Shown here one piece after another: positions 16,547 through 24,596 of a stretch of 64,000 nt of DNA. Where the stretch lies: positions 1,550,001 to 1,614,000 of the forward strand of contig CAWAFL010000011.1 of assembly GCA_963781305.1 (NCBI GenBank), given 5' to 3'. The notes beneath the pieces were generated by a model that saw only the letters and a program-made list of their open reading frames with translations, had not been told where the DNA came from and did not search any database. Made by a program: the position numbers and the translations under genes. The stretch is from DASXMT01 sp963781305. GTDB taxonomy: Bacteria > Actinomycetota > Acidimicrobiia > Acidimicrobiales > RAAP-2. Within the stretch, counting starts at the first letter, position 1. Every line of letters begins with the position of its first letter.

Positions 16547-18055
16547 ATGGGTGACATCCGCGGATTCCTCAAATTCGGCCGGGAGCTGCCGCCCCGTCGC
16601 CCCGTTCCCGTCCGCTTGCGCGACTGGAAAGAGGTCTACGAGCCCTTCCCGGCCGAGTCGGCCAGTGAGCAAGGGGCGCGCTGCATGGACTGTGGCATCC
16701 CGTTCTGCCACGAGGGCTGTCCCCTCGGCAACCTCATCCCCGAGTGGAACGACCTGGTGTACCGGGACGACTGGTCCGAGGCCATGGACCGGCTGCACGC
16801 CACCAACAACTTCCCCGACTTCACCGGGCGCCTGTGCCCGGCTCCGTGCGAGGGTGCGTGCGTACTGGGCATCAACTCCGACCCGGTGGCCATCGAGCGC
16901 ATCGAGTACGAGATCGTCGAGCGGGCGTGGACCGAGGGCTGGGTCGAACCTGTGAAGGCGGCGACCTCCACGGGCAAGCGAGTGGCCATCGTGGGCTCGG
17001 GTCCCGCTGGGCTGGCTGCCGCCCAACAGCTGGCTCGGGCCGGACACGACGTGGTGGTCTTCGAGCGGGCGGAGAAGCCCGGCGGTCTGCTGCGCTACGG
17101 CATCCCCGAGTTCAAGATGGAAAAGGCGGTCCTCGACCGCCGGCTCGGTCAACTGGTCGCCGAGGGGGTCGAGTTCCGGTGCGGTGTGTCGGTGGGTGCC
17201 CCCTCACCCGAGGTGCCTGGGGCCGCCGCCGAGGATGTCACCGTGGTCTCCGCCCAGTCGCTCCGGGATGACTTCGACGCCGTGGTGCTGGCCGGGGGCG
17301 CCACCGTCCCCCGTGATCTGCCGGCCACGGGGCGAGCGCTCCACGGCATCCATCCGGCTATGCACTACCTGAAGCCGTCCAACCGGGTGCAGGAGGGGGC
17401 GTTGAGCCAGTCGCCCATTTCTGCCGACGGTAAGCACGTGGTGATCATCGGCGGCGGCGACACCGGGGCCGACTGCCTGGGCACGGCCCATCGCCAGGGT
17501 GCCCTGTCGGTGCACCAGCTCGAGATCATGCCCGAGCCGCCCTCGGACCGCCTGAGCGAGAACCCCTGGCCGACATGGCCCCTCATCCTCCGTACGTCCG
17601 CCGCACACGAAGAGGGTGGCGAGCGGATGTTCGGCGTGACCACGGTGGGGTTCGTGGATGACGGATCCGGCAACGTGAGCGGCTTGCGGGGTGAGGAGGT
17701 GGAGGTGACCATCGCCAACGACGGTCGCCCGGTGTTCACGCCCATCGCCGACACCGCCTTCGAACTGCACTGCGATCTGGTACTGCTGGCCCTGGGCTTC
17801 TTGGGCGCAGAGCCGAACGGCGTGGTGGCAGAGCTTGGCGTCGACCTCGACAGCCGGTCCAACGTGGCCGCCGACCCGGCCTGGTCGACCAACGTTGAGG
17901 GCGTGTTCGTGTGCGGCGACATGACCCGCGGCCAGAGCCTGATCGTGTGGGCCATCGCCGAGGGCCGCTCGGCCGCGGCATCGGTCGACCGTTACCTGAT
18001 GGGCACGACGGAGCTACCGGCTCCGATAACCCCGGGCCAGCTCGCCCTTCGCTGA
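16547..18055 (+). CDS. gltD: Glutamate synthase (NADPH) small subunit
   Basis: A 502-residue flavoprotein that passes electrons from NADPH through FAD and two 4Fe-4S clusters to GltB. N-terminal cysteine clusters are in CMDCGIPFCHEGCPLGN and GRLCPAPCEGACVLG. The FAD motif is VAIVGSGPAGLAAAQQLA (about 145-162) and the NADPH motif is VVIIGGGDTGADCLG. The C-terminal VFVCGDMTRGQSLIVWAIAEG is typical. Start ATG 16547 follows GAGGAGAA at good spacing. It is co-transcribed with gltB and probably ends at the hairpin that begins in its stop codon. Confidence 0.97.
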   Translation: MGDIRGFLKFGRELPPRRPVPVRLRDWKEVYEPFPAESASEQGARCMDCGIPFCHEGCPLGNLIPEWNDLVYRDDWSEAMDRLHATNNFPDFTGRLCPAPCEGACVLGINSDPVAIERIEYEIVERAWTEGWVEPVKAATSTGKRVAIVGSGPAGLAAAQQLARAGHDVVVFERAEKPGGLLRYGIPEFKMEKAVLDRRLGQLVAEGVEFRCGVSVGAPSPEVPGAAAEDVTVVSAQSLRDDFDAVVLAGGATVPRDLPATGRALHGIHPAMHYLKPSNRVQEGALSQSPISADGKHVVIIGGGDTGADCLGTAHRQGALSVHQLEIMPEPPSDRLSENPWPTWPLILRTSAAHEEGGERMFGVTTVGFVDDGSGNVSGLRGEEVEVTIANDGRPVFTPIADTAFELHCDLVLLALGFLGAEPNGVVAELGVDLDSRSNVAADPAWSTNVEGVFVCGDMTRGQSLIVWAIAEGRSAAASVDRYLMGTTELPAPITPGQLALR

Positions 18056-18088
18056 GCGGCCTTCGGGCCTTCCCGTGCCCCGCCGCTC
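18054..18088 (+). terminator. Hairpin at the gltD stop codon
   Basis: GAGCGGC (18054-18060) pairs with GCCGCTC (18082-18088), with an inner GGCC/GGCC pair around TTCG just inside. It begins within the gltD stop codon. There is no U-run, so confidence is low. Confidence 0.35.
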
Positions 18089-18277
18089 GGCACCCGCCGC
18101 TCGTCGCCTGTGTCCCGGCTCTACGCCGGCTCGTCCGTGCCGGTAGCCCATGCCGGAAGTCCAATACTGAGAATTTCCCGGGTTCGGGCGAAAGCAGCAG
18201 TCGATGAGTCCCGCCCGCTTGCTGCGTCAGAACATGGAGGGTCAAAACCTGAAGAGCGAAAAGAGGGGAGGCGCACC

Positions 18278-18790
18278 GTGACCCGCAACGAACCAGTTTC
18301 GGAGCTGCTCACCACGGAGGCCGATGTTGACGTGATCCCGTGGGCCGATGGACGCAGCCGGTTGTCGGAGACCCGTTTCTACTGGCTGGCGACGACCGGC
18401 CCAGGTGGCGGACCACACGTACGGCCCGTCCTGGCCGTCTGGTCGGACGGCGCATTGCACACCACCTCGAACCCGGAGGCGGCCAAGGCCAGGTACCTGG
18501 GTCGCAATCCGCGTTGCGCCGTCACCGCCCGGACCGATGGGCTCGATCTCGTGTACGAGGGTCGGGCCACCAAGGTGGACGATGAAGCCAGGCTGCAGGC
18601 GGTGGCCGGCGTGTACATCTCGAAGTACGGATGGCCGGTGACCGTGCGGGACGGCGCTTTCGAGGCACCCTACGGAGCGCCGACCTCGGGTCCGCCTCCC
18701 TACGAGGTGTTCCGAATCGTTCTCGACGTGGCCTTCGGCTTCGGGACCGACGACTCGCTCGCCCCACGATCGACACGGTGGCAGTTCTGA
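18278..18790 (+). CDS. Pyridoxamine 5'-phosphate oxidase-family protein
   Basis: A 170-residue split-barrel flavin-binding type protein. RFYWLATTGPGGGPHVRPVLAVWSDGALHTTS and the strand pattern KARYLGRNPRCAVTARTDGLDLVYEGRATKV match the PPOX/FDOR superfamily, whose actinobacterial members often use F420 or FMN or bind heme degradation substrates. GTG 18278 is preferred over the longer frame from 18110 because a strong AGAGGGGAGG lies 7-16 nt upstream. It is monocistronic and convergent with the next gene. The cofactor is not decidable from sequence reading; an F420-linked role is only a possibility, given fbiC in the same window. Confidence 0.78.
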   Translation: MTRNEPVSELLTTEADVDVIPWADGRSRLSETRFYWLATTGPGGGPHVRPVLAVWSDGALHTTSNPEAAKARYLGRNPRCAVTARTDGLDLVYEGRATKVDDEARLQAVAGVYISKYGWPVTVRDGAFEAPYGAPTSGPPPYEVFRIVLDVAFGFGTDDSLAPRSTRWQF

Positions 18791-18829
18791 GGTTCGCTAC
18801 TCCGAGCTCTTCGGCGCACCAAGGGCTGC

Positions 18830-19126
18830 TCAGCGGTAGCCCCCGACGATGGTCGCTCCCGTTGCCACCGGGGCGACGTCACATCGGTCGGCGATACCGG
18901 CGACGAAGGTTTGAAAAGCCGGCACCGCCTGCAACGAGTCGGGCTCATCGACGTCGTGCTCGATCACCACGTGGATGAAGTTCACGCCGTCCTCGAGCCG
19001 GAAGACCTTGTAGGTGAACCCCTTGGGCTCCCGCTCGTCAAGTTCGGCAAAGACCGCCTCGATCAATCGGAGGTTTTCCTCGGCCCGCTCCGCCTTGGCC
19101 TGATACCGCACCACCGTGGTCTTCAT
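18830..19126 (-). CDS. Small ABM-like (dimeric alpha/beta barrel) protein
   Basis: A 98-residue protein. The pattern VVRYQAKAERAEENLRLIEAVFAELDE followed by strand-like KVFRLEDGVNFIHVVIEHD resembles single-domain dimeric alpha+beta barrel proteins (antibiotic biosynthesis monooxygenase or stress-responsive A/B barrel type). No cofactor ligand is evident. ATG 19126 is preceded by AAGGAGCGC on the minus strand at good spacing. It converges with the preceding gene over 39 nt. Role unknown. Confidence 0.7.
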   Translation of the reverse strand: MKTTVVRYQAKAERAEENLRLIEAVFAELDEREPKGFTYKVFRLEDGVNFIHVVIEHDVDEPDSLQAVPAFQTFVAGIADRCDVAPVATGATIVGGYR

Positions 19127-19296
19127 CTTGCGCTCCTTGCCGGCGGCCGAGTGGCACGCTCTTCACGGTTAGACCGCTGTCGGCACCAGAACTCATCGTT
19201 CCGGCCCATCCGGCGGTCGGATGACGTCGACCAGTCCCCAGTCGGGCCGCACCGAGGCGGGCCGTACCCGCCGATTCACGGCAAGACGGTGTCAAG

Positions 19297-19405
19297 ATGG
19301 ATGGGGCGAGGACAACAGCGTCGACTCAACCGCGTCGACTTGAACGGCGTCGACTTGCCCAGAATGGAGACTGATATGAGTCCGAACGTTGGCCACCGTT
19401 CGTGA
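19297..19405 (+). promoter_or_regulatory. folA leader: two tiny ORFs and three GCGTCGACT repeats
   Basis: A 25-codon ORF (19297-19374) is followed one base later by a 9-codon ORF (19376-19405) whose TGA overlaps the folA GTG at 19402. The first ORF carries three GCGTCGACT copies (19318, 19332, 19347), each containing the GTCGAC palindrome, at 14- and 15-bp steps. This chain could couple translation into folA or serve as an operator. The wider gap 19127-19401 shows no gene. Confidence 0.35.
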
Positions 19406-19890
19406 TCCGGGCAATCGCGGCGATCGACGACAAGCTCGGAATAGCAACAGATACCGGAATCCCGTGGCACATTCAGGCCGACAGCGACTACTTTCGTGCC
19501 ACGACCAAATCAGGCAAGGTCTTGATGGGATATGCCACCTACCGAGAGTTTGCCCAGCCGCTGCCCGATCGTCCGAATTACGTGGCCACCAACCACGCGG
19601 CGAAGCTGCGTGATGGGTTCCTGATTGCCGACGACGTCGATGCCTTCCTCAAAGGCGGTGACGCCAGTGATATCTGGGTCATCGGCGGCGCCACGCTTTT
19701 CGCATCGACCCTTGACTCTTTGCAAGAGCTGTACCTGACCCGCGTCTCGGGCGACTTTCACTGCACCAAATTCTTCCCCGCCTTCGATCCGGCCTTCCAC
19801 CTTGAAACAGACACCCCATCACCGATGGTCGAGGGAACGCCGGCAATCCGCTTCCAAGTGTGGAGCCGGGTTGGCGAAGCCAAACCGTAG
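19402..19890 (+). CDS. folA: Dihydrofolate reductase-like protein
   Basis: A 162-residue enzyme of the DHFR fold that reduces dihydrofolate with NADPH. MIRAIAAIDDKLGIATDTGIPW aligns with the conserved N-terminus (G-x-x-x-x-I-P-W); GKVLMGYATYREF and IWVIGGATLFA are the cofactor-binding signatures, and YLTRVSGDFHCTKFFP matches the C-terminal strand. The active-site acidic residue, normally after P-W in LPxD, falls in HIQAD. GTG 19402 gives the canonical N-terminus. Base composition looks lower in GC than neighbouring genes, possibly a sign of transfer. No thyA is nearby. Confidence 0.85.
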   Translation: MIRAIAAIDDKLGIATDTGIPWHIQADSDYFRATTKSGKVLMGYATYREFAQPLPDRPNYVATNHAAKLRDGFLIADDVDAFLKGGDASDIWVIGGATLFASTLDSLQELYLTRVSGDFHCTKFFPAFDPAFHLETDTPSPMVEGTPAIRFQVWSRVGEAKP

Positions 19891-19992
19891 GGAGATCATC
19901 GATCCCGTGGTCGAGCCCCGTGTCGAGTCCACCAGCCGGCGGCGGGACCGGAGGCTCGTCGGGCTCTCGGGCTCTCGGGCTCATCGGGAGAA

Positions 19993-20928
19993 CTATCCGT
20001 CCCCAGAGGGGTTGGCGGTCGGCCGGGCCGCGCCGAAGGGTTGCGAGCCGCCAAGGCCGTCGATCCTGACGTCGACCCCGGTATAGGGCGCATCGACCAT
20101 GTCGTCGTTGCCGAGATAGATGCCGACATGCCCGGGAAGGCCTGGGATGTCCTCGCCAGGGTCGAAGAACACGAGGTCACCGGGTTGGAGGTCGTCGAGC
20201 GGAACGTGCGGGAGCTCGATCCACTGCTCTTCGGAGGTGCGGGGGATGGTGATGCCGGCCGCGCCGTAGGCCGCTTGGGTCAGTCCGGAGCAGTCGAAGC
20301 CCACCCCAGGGGTCTCACCGCCCCAGAGATAGGGGGTGCCTATCTGGGCCTCGGCGTAGCTGATGGCGGTGGCCGCGGCCTGACTTGTCCCAGCCTGGCC
20401 TGTCGGGGCCGGGGCAGGGGCGGAGTAAGCAGCGGCATAGGAAAGAACCTCGTTCACGTACGTGGTGTCGTGGTTGTAGCTGTAGATGGCGCCGGAGATG
20501 TTGGCGCCATCCCGGGCGCCGTTGGCGCAGAGCAACCGGGCGGCGGCGTAGATGGCGTCGACAGGGTCGAAGGGGCTGGGCGGGTTGGCGCCACCGGGGG
20601 GAACCGGCTCGTCGTATGCAGTGAACGTGGACGGTTCGAACTGCATGGGCCCTTCGGCTCCCGCGGAAGAGATCTGAGCGTTCCGCCCCTGGCCCGTCTC
20701 GGCCTCGCCGATGCCGGCAAGCACGGTCCAGGGCAGGCCCGGGCAGGTGCCTGCGGCGGCTTGGTAGGTCTGCAGGTAGTCGGGAGGGATGTCAGCCAGC
20801 GCCTCGGCCGAAGGGGTGACGCCGGCGGGCGACATGGTGGAGCCGAGCCCGACGAGCGAGGCCAGGCCGGCGGCAGCCATGACGACGACGAACAGCACCA
20901 TTCCGCCTCCGATGACCACTTTTTTCAC
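19993..20928 (-). CDS. Lytic transglycosylase / NlpC-P60 two-domain cell wall hydrolase
   Basis: A 311-residue secreted or membrane-anchored protein. Residues 5-30 are a hydrophobic signal anchor. Residues about 50-165 form an SLT-like domain (GIGEAETGQGRN with the catalytic Glu, GAEGPMQFEPSTF). Residues about 195-300 form an NlpC/P60 endopeptidase with catalytic Cys in FDCSGLTQAAYG, His in GHVGIYLG and a DLVFF strand before it. Together they would cut glycan and peptide cross-links of peptidoglycan. GTG 20928 follows GAGGTGAGCG. Similar two-domain proteins occur both as housekeeping wall enzymes and with conjugative elements; no conjugation genes are present here. Confidence 0.88.
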   Translation of the reverse strand: MKKVVIGGGMVLFVVVMAAAGLASLVGLGSTMSPAGVTPSAEALADIPPDYLQTYQAAAGTCPGLPWTVLAGIGEAETGQGRNAQISSAGAEGPMQFEPSTFTAYDEPVPPGGANPPSPFDPVDAIYAAARLLCANGARDGANISGAIYSYNHDTTYVNEVLSYAAAYSAPAPAPTGQAGTSQAAATAISYAEAQIGTPYLWGGETPGVGFDCSGLTQAAYGAAGITIPRTSEEQWIELPHVPLDDLQPGDLVFFDPGEDIPGLPGHVGIYLGNDDMVDAPYTGVDVRIDGLGGSQPFGAARPTANPSGDG

Positions 20929-21116
20929 CGCTCACCTCACAAACCCGAAAGGAGTGTTGTGAGCGGCCCACTCAGAGGTCGTCCTCGCCCGGACAGGCGG
21001 GCGACGACGTGGCGCATCGCCAGTAGACCATCGTCCGGGCCCGGATGGCAAGGGCCGCCGGCCCCTGCCCCAATCGGCATCGGTATGCTCGTTGCACCAG
21101 TATCCAGGGAGGTGCC

Positions 21117-22757
21117 GTGCTCAGCACTATGCAAGATGGTCCACTACTCGTCAGTGGGATCCTTCGCCATGGACGGACCGTCTACGGGGAGAGTCAGGTA
21201 CTGACGGTCACCGGACCAGCGGGCGAGCACAATTCAGCCACTTTCGCCGAAGTCGGCGATCGAACCGACCAGCTGGCCGCCGCCCTTCGCAGGCTTGGGG
21301 TCACCGGCGACGACCGGGTGGGCACCTTCTTGTGGAACAACCAGACCCACATGGAGGTGTACCTGGCCGCACCGTCCATGGGCGCCGTGCTCCACACCCT
21401 CAACGTCCGGCTCTTCCCCGACCAGCTGGCCTACGTGATCAATCACGCCGAGGACAAGGTCATCATCGTGGACAACATGCTCGTGCCCCTCCTGGCCCGG
21501 GTGCGCGACCAGCTGACCACGGTCAAGCACTTCATCGTGGCCGGCGGTGATCCCCGCGCCGACTCGCCCCTGGGGGAGACGCTCGACTACGAGGAGTTGC
21601 TGGGGGCCGAAGAGCCCGGTTTCGCCTGGCCCGACCTGGACGAACGCGAGGCTGCGGCCATGTGCTACACGTCGGGGACCACGGGGAACCCCAAGGGCGT
21701 CGTCTACAGCCATCGATCCACGTTCCTCCATTCGATGGCGGTCACCTCGGCGTCGTCGATGGGCATCAAGGAGACGGACCGGGTGCTGACCATCGTGCCC
21801 ATGTTCCATGCCAACGCCTGGGGTACCCCGTACGCGTCCTTCCTGGTGGGGGCGGACCTGGTGATGCCCCAGCAGTTCCTCCAAGCCGAGCCGCTGGCCG
21901 CCATCAACGCCACGCTGCGGCCGACCCTGACCGCAGGGGTACCGACCATCTGGAACGACCTGCTCCGCTACTCCGAAGCCCACGAGGTCGACATGTCCTC
22001 CGTCCGGATGATCGTGGGCGGCGGTGCCGCCGTACCCCGACAGATGATCCAGGCGTTCGACGAGCGTTTCGGGATCGACATGGTCCAGGGCTGGGGCATG
22101 ACCGAGACCAGCCCGCTGTGCGCCCTGTCCATCCCGCCTCGCAGCGCCACCCCCGACGACGAGCTTGATTGGCGGAGCAAGGCGGGACGGGTGGTGCCCG
22201 GCGTCGAGATCCGCATCTGTGCCGACGATGGGACGGTCCTGCCCAACGACGGCGAGACGGTGGGGGAGTTCGAGGTCCGGGGCCCCTGGGTCACCGGCTC
22301 CTACTACCGGGATCCGAGCGCGGAGCGCTTCCACGATGGCTGGCTGCGGACGGGCGACGTGGGCTCGCTCGACTCCAAGGGCTTCATGCAGATCAGCGAT
22401 CGGACCAAGGACGTCATCAAGACGGGCGGCGAGTGGATCTCGTCGGTCGAGCTCGAGAACGAGATCATGGCCCATCCAGGTGTGTTCGAGGCGGCCGTGA
22501 TCGGTGTTCCCGATCCCAAGTGGAGCGAGCGTCCCCTGGCCGCCGTGGTTCGGTGCGAGGGGTCGGACGTGACCGGCGACGAGCTGGTCGAGTTCCTCTC
22601 CGACCGCGTGCACCGACTGTGGCTCCCCGAGCGCTGGACCTTCATTGATGAGATCCCCAAGACCAGCGTGGGCAAGTTCGACAAGAAGGTCATCCGGAAA
22701 CAGCACGCCGACGGCGAGCTGGACGTGATCGAGGTCAAGCCTCCCTCGCAGACGTGA
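21117..22757 (+). CDS. Acyl-CoA synthetase (AMP-forming), FadD type
   Basis: A 546-residue ANL-superfamily enzyme that activates a fatty acid through acyl-AMP to acyl-CoA. The AMP-binding loop is YTSGTTGNPKGVVYSHRS (about 182-199), followed by the MVQGWGMTETSPL motif (about 320), the YYRDPSAERFHDGWLRTGDVG hinge region and the terminal catalytic lysine in KTSVGKFDKKVI. Chain-length preference cannot be read. GTG 21117 follows GGGAGG at 5-nt spacing; ATG 21129 is an alternative. A TATGCT hexamer at 21083 is a plausible -10. Its stop overlaps the start of the next small gene (GTGA). Confidence 0.93.
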   Translation: MLSTMQDGPLLVSGILRHGRTVYGESQVLTVTGPAGEHNSATFAEVGDRTDQLAAALRRLGVTGDDRVGTFLWNNQTHMEVYLAAPSMGAVLHTLNVRLFPDQLAYVINHAEDKVIIVDNMLVPLLARVRDQLTTVKHFIVAGGDPRADSPLGETLDYEELLGAEEPGFAWPDLDEREAAAMCYTSGTTGNPKGVVYSHRSTFLHSMAVTSASSMGIKETDRVLTIVPMFHANAWGTPYASFLVGADLVMPQQFLQAEPLAAINATLRPTLTAGVPTIWNDLLRYSEAHEVDMSSVRMIVGGGAAVPRQMIQAFDERFGIDMVQGWGMTETSPLCALSIPPRSATPDDELDWRSKAGRVVPGVEIRICADDGTVLPNDGETVGEFEVRGPWVTGSYYRDPSAERFHDGWLRTGDVGSLDSKGFMQISDRTKDVIKTGGEWISSVELENEIMAHPGVFEAAVIGVPDPKWSERPLAAVVRCEGSDVTGDELVEFLSDRVHRLWLPERWTFIDEIPKTSVGKFDKKVIRKQHADGELDVIEVKPPSQT

Positions 22758-23008
22758 GCGAGGACCTGGCCGAGGTGGCCGACCGGTTGTCGGCCATCTC
22801 GGAGTCGCTGGCCGACTTGGCCATCGATCGGCTCCGGCAGGCCTCCGATTCGGTTCGGGCCGGTGGCGAGCCCGATCCCGCACTGGTGGCCGAGGAGAAG
22901 CGGATCACCCGGGCCCGCCGCGCCGTGGACAAGGCGGCCACGCTGCTCGCCGGAGCAAGTGGGGCCGGTGGCTCCTCCTCCGGGTTCGCGTTCGACGAGG
23001 GTCCCTGA
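22754..23008 (+). CDS. Hypothetical small helical protein
   Basis: An 84-residue protein predicted to be mostly helical: LAEVADRLSAISESLADLAIDRLRQ and VAEEKRITRARRAVDKAATLL are amphipathic with heptad character, and the last 15 residues are Gly/Ser-rich. No family recognised. The GTG start overlaps the stop codon of the acyl-CoA synthetase gene by 4 nt, so the two are translationally coupled, which supports this being a real gene. Confidence 0.65.
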   Translation: MSEDLAEVADRLSAISESLADLAIDRLRQASDSVRAGGEPDPALVAEEKRITRARRAVDKAATLLAGASGAGGSSSGFAFDEGP

Positions 23009-23019
23009 GCGCGCTGGTT

Positions 23020-23040
23020 GTGCCCCGTTGCACAGGGCAC
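23020..23040. terminator. Short hairpin between convergent genes
   Basis: GTGCCC and GGGCAC enclose a 9-nt loop in the 105-nt gap between convergent genes. The stem is only 6 bp and no U-tract is present. Confidence 0.25.
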
Positions 23041-23113
23041 CTCCTCGGTTCAGCCCGAGTGTCGCGTTGCGCCCTTTACCCCGTCACCCACCTCTCAGTC
23101 GCCTCAACCGCCG

Positions 23114-23926
23114 TCACTCATCAGCAAGGACGAAACGGTCGACGGCGTTGGCGAACCCCTCGTCCTCGTTGGACGTCGTGACTCGATCGGCTGCCCCCTG
23201 AACCTCGCTCGAAGCGTTGCCCATGGCAATGCTCAATCCCGAGTCGGCGAACATGAGCATGTCGTTGGGCATGTCCCCGATGGTGGCGATCTGATCGGTG
23301 GGTATGTCGAACCGGTGCGACAGGAACGTCACCACCTGGCCCTTGTTGGCCTCAGGATGGGTCACGTCCAGGTAGTAGGGCTGGGAACCGGCTGCCGACA
23401 CCCGGTTCCCGAACTGGGCGCGGGCCGCCGCCTGGCCGCCGGTCACCGCGTCGGGATCGTCGCTCACCCCGACGATCTTGGCCACGTCCGTGGTGAGCTG
23501 GTCGTAACTGTCGACCACCGTGGGGGCGAAGTGCACCGTCTTTGACTCCTGGTCCACGTGAGGACCCTTCGGATCCTGGATGTACCACTCAGCGCCGCGG
23601 TAGATCCAAGAGTCGAGCTTGAACGACCGCATCAGGTCGAGGATGGGCGGCACCAGCGACGCATCGATCTCCTTCTGCTCGATCACCGACATGTCGGGGT
23701 TCACCACCAGGCCCCCGTTGAAGGCCGAGACGGGCGTGGTCAGATCGAGGGGCTCGATGAGCATGGACATCCCCCGGGGCGGACGGCCGCTGGTGATGGC
23801 GAAGAGGATGCCGGCGTCGTGGAGTCGGTGCACGGCGGCGATGGCGCGGTCGGTCAGCTCCTTGGCCTGGGTGACCAGGGTGCCGTCGACGTCGGCCAGC
23901 ACGAGGCGGATGGGCTTGTCCGTCAC
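23114..23926 (-). CDS. HAD-superfamily phosphatase, Cof-type
   Basis: A 270-residue Cof/HAD-IIB hydrolase. Motif I is LVLADVDGTLV (nucleophile Asp near residue 11), motif II is ITSGR (about 46-50), motif III the Lys in the ANKGQ segment and motif IV GDMPNDMLMF. These enzymes dephosphorylate sugar phosphates or flavin/pyridoxal phosphates. GTG 23926 (TDKPIRLVL) is chosen because the further upstream frame is antisense to and overlaps alkA. A 16-nt gap separates it from the upstream alkA-like gene, so they are probably one operon. Substrate unknown. Confidence 0.85.
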   Translation of the reverse strand: MTDKPIRLVLADVDGTLVTQAKELTDRAIAAVHRLHDAGILFAITSGRPPRGMSMLIEPLDLTTPVSAFNGGLVVNPDMSVIEQKEIDASLVPPILDLMRSFKLDSWIYRGAEWYIQDPKGPHVDQESKTVHFAPTVVDSYDQLTTDVAKIVGVSDDPDAVTGGQAAARAQFGNRVSAAGSQPYYLDVTHPEANKGQVVTFLSHRFDIPTDQIATIGDMPNDMLMFADSGLSIAMGNASSEVQGAADRVTTSNEDEGFANAVDRFVLADE

Positions 23927-23942
23927 GACGATCTCCGTTCGA

Positions 23943-24596
23943 TCACTCGGATACGACCACGGCCGGCGCGGCGGCCCCGGCCCTGTCTTCCGCGGCCCGC
24001 CAGCAGTACCAGGCCACCAGGCTTCGATACGGTCGGTAGGGCTCGCCCAGCACCTCGAGCTCCTTGGGGGAGGGCACCTCGGACAAGTGCCAACCGAAGG
24101 CAAAGCCCACTCGCACCCCGTAATCTCCCGTGGGCCACACGTCGAGGCGCCCGAGCGTGGCCAACAGGAACATCTCGGCCGTCCAGCGACCGATGCCCCG
24201 CACCTGGACCAGCTGCTCGATCACCGCTTCGTCGGAAAGGCGCCCGATCCTGTCCAAGTTCACCTCTCCGGTGGAGACCTTCTCGGCCAGGTCCACGATG
24301 GCCGCGGCCTTGGCTCGGCTCAGCCCACACGACAACAGGAGACCCGGAGGTGCGGCCAGCACGCTGGCCGCGGTGACCGACCCGTTCAGCGCGGCGACGA
24401 ACCGTCCGTGAATGGCGGAGGCCGCCTTCCCGGCCAGCTGCTGGTAGAGGATCGAGCGGGCCAGGGCGTCGAAACGCCGGGCCACGGGGACCCGGGGCCG
24501 GAGCGGGGGTGGACCGTAGCGGTCGATCAGCTCGTTCAGCGCCGGGTCACGGTCCCGGAGGTCGGCCAGGGCCACCAGGCGCTGCTCACGGTTCAC
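23943..24596 (-). CDS. DNA-3-methyladenine glycosylase II-like (AlkA/HhH-GPD)
   Basis: A 217-residue HhH-GPD base excision enzyme. ARSILYQQLAGKAASAIHGRF is the conserved helical entry. The helix-hairpin-helix LVQVRGIGRWTAEMFLL is followed by the loop with catalytic Asp in VWPTGDYGVR. It lacks the N-terminal domain of E. coli AlkA, as short actinobacterial versions do. It likely removes alkylated purines from DNA. GTG 24596 overlaps the LOG-gene stop (GTGA), so translation is coupled. The HAD gene follows after 16 nt. Confidence 0.87.
   Translation of the reverse strand: MNREQRLVALADLRDRDPALNELIDRYGPPPLRPRVPVARRFDALARSILYQQLAGKAASAIHGRFVAALNGSVTAASVLAAPPGLLLSCGLSRAKAAAIVDLAEKVSTGEVNLDRIGRLSDEAVIEQLVQVRGIGRWTAEMFLLATLGRLDVWPTGDYGVRVGFAFGWHLSEVPSPKELEVLGEPYRPYRSLVAWYCWRAAEDRAGAAAPAVVVSE

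Noticed and set aside
12686..17152. 1488-residue minus-strand open frame
   Set aside because: It is antisense to gltB-gltD, with His/Asp/Gly/Val-rich composition typical of complement-strand shadows in high-GC coding DNA, and no recognisable domain.
19957..19985. GGGCTCTC short repeat between convergent genes
   Set aside because: Only about three 8-bp units; simple slippage is a sufficient explanation.
19993..20928. Conjugative element marker
   Set aside because: The SLT plus NlpC/P60 architecture occurs in such elements, but no relaxase, VirB-like or integrase gene flanks it.
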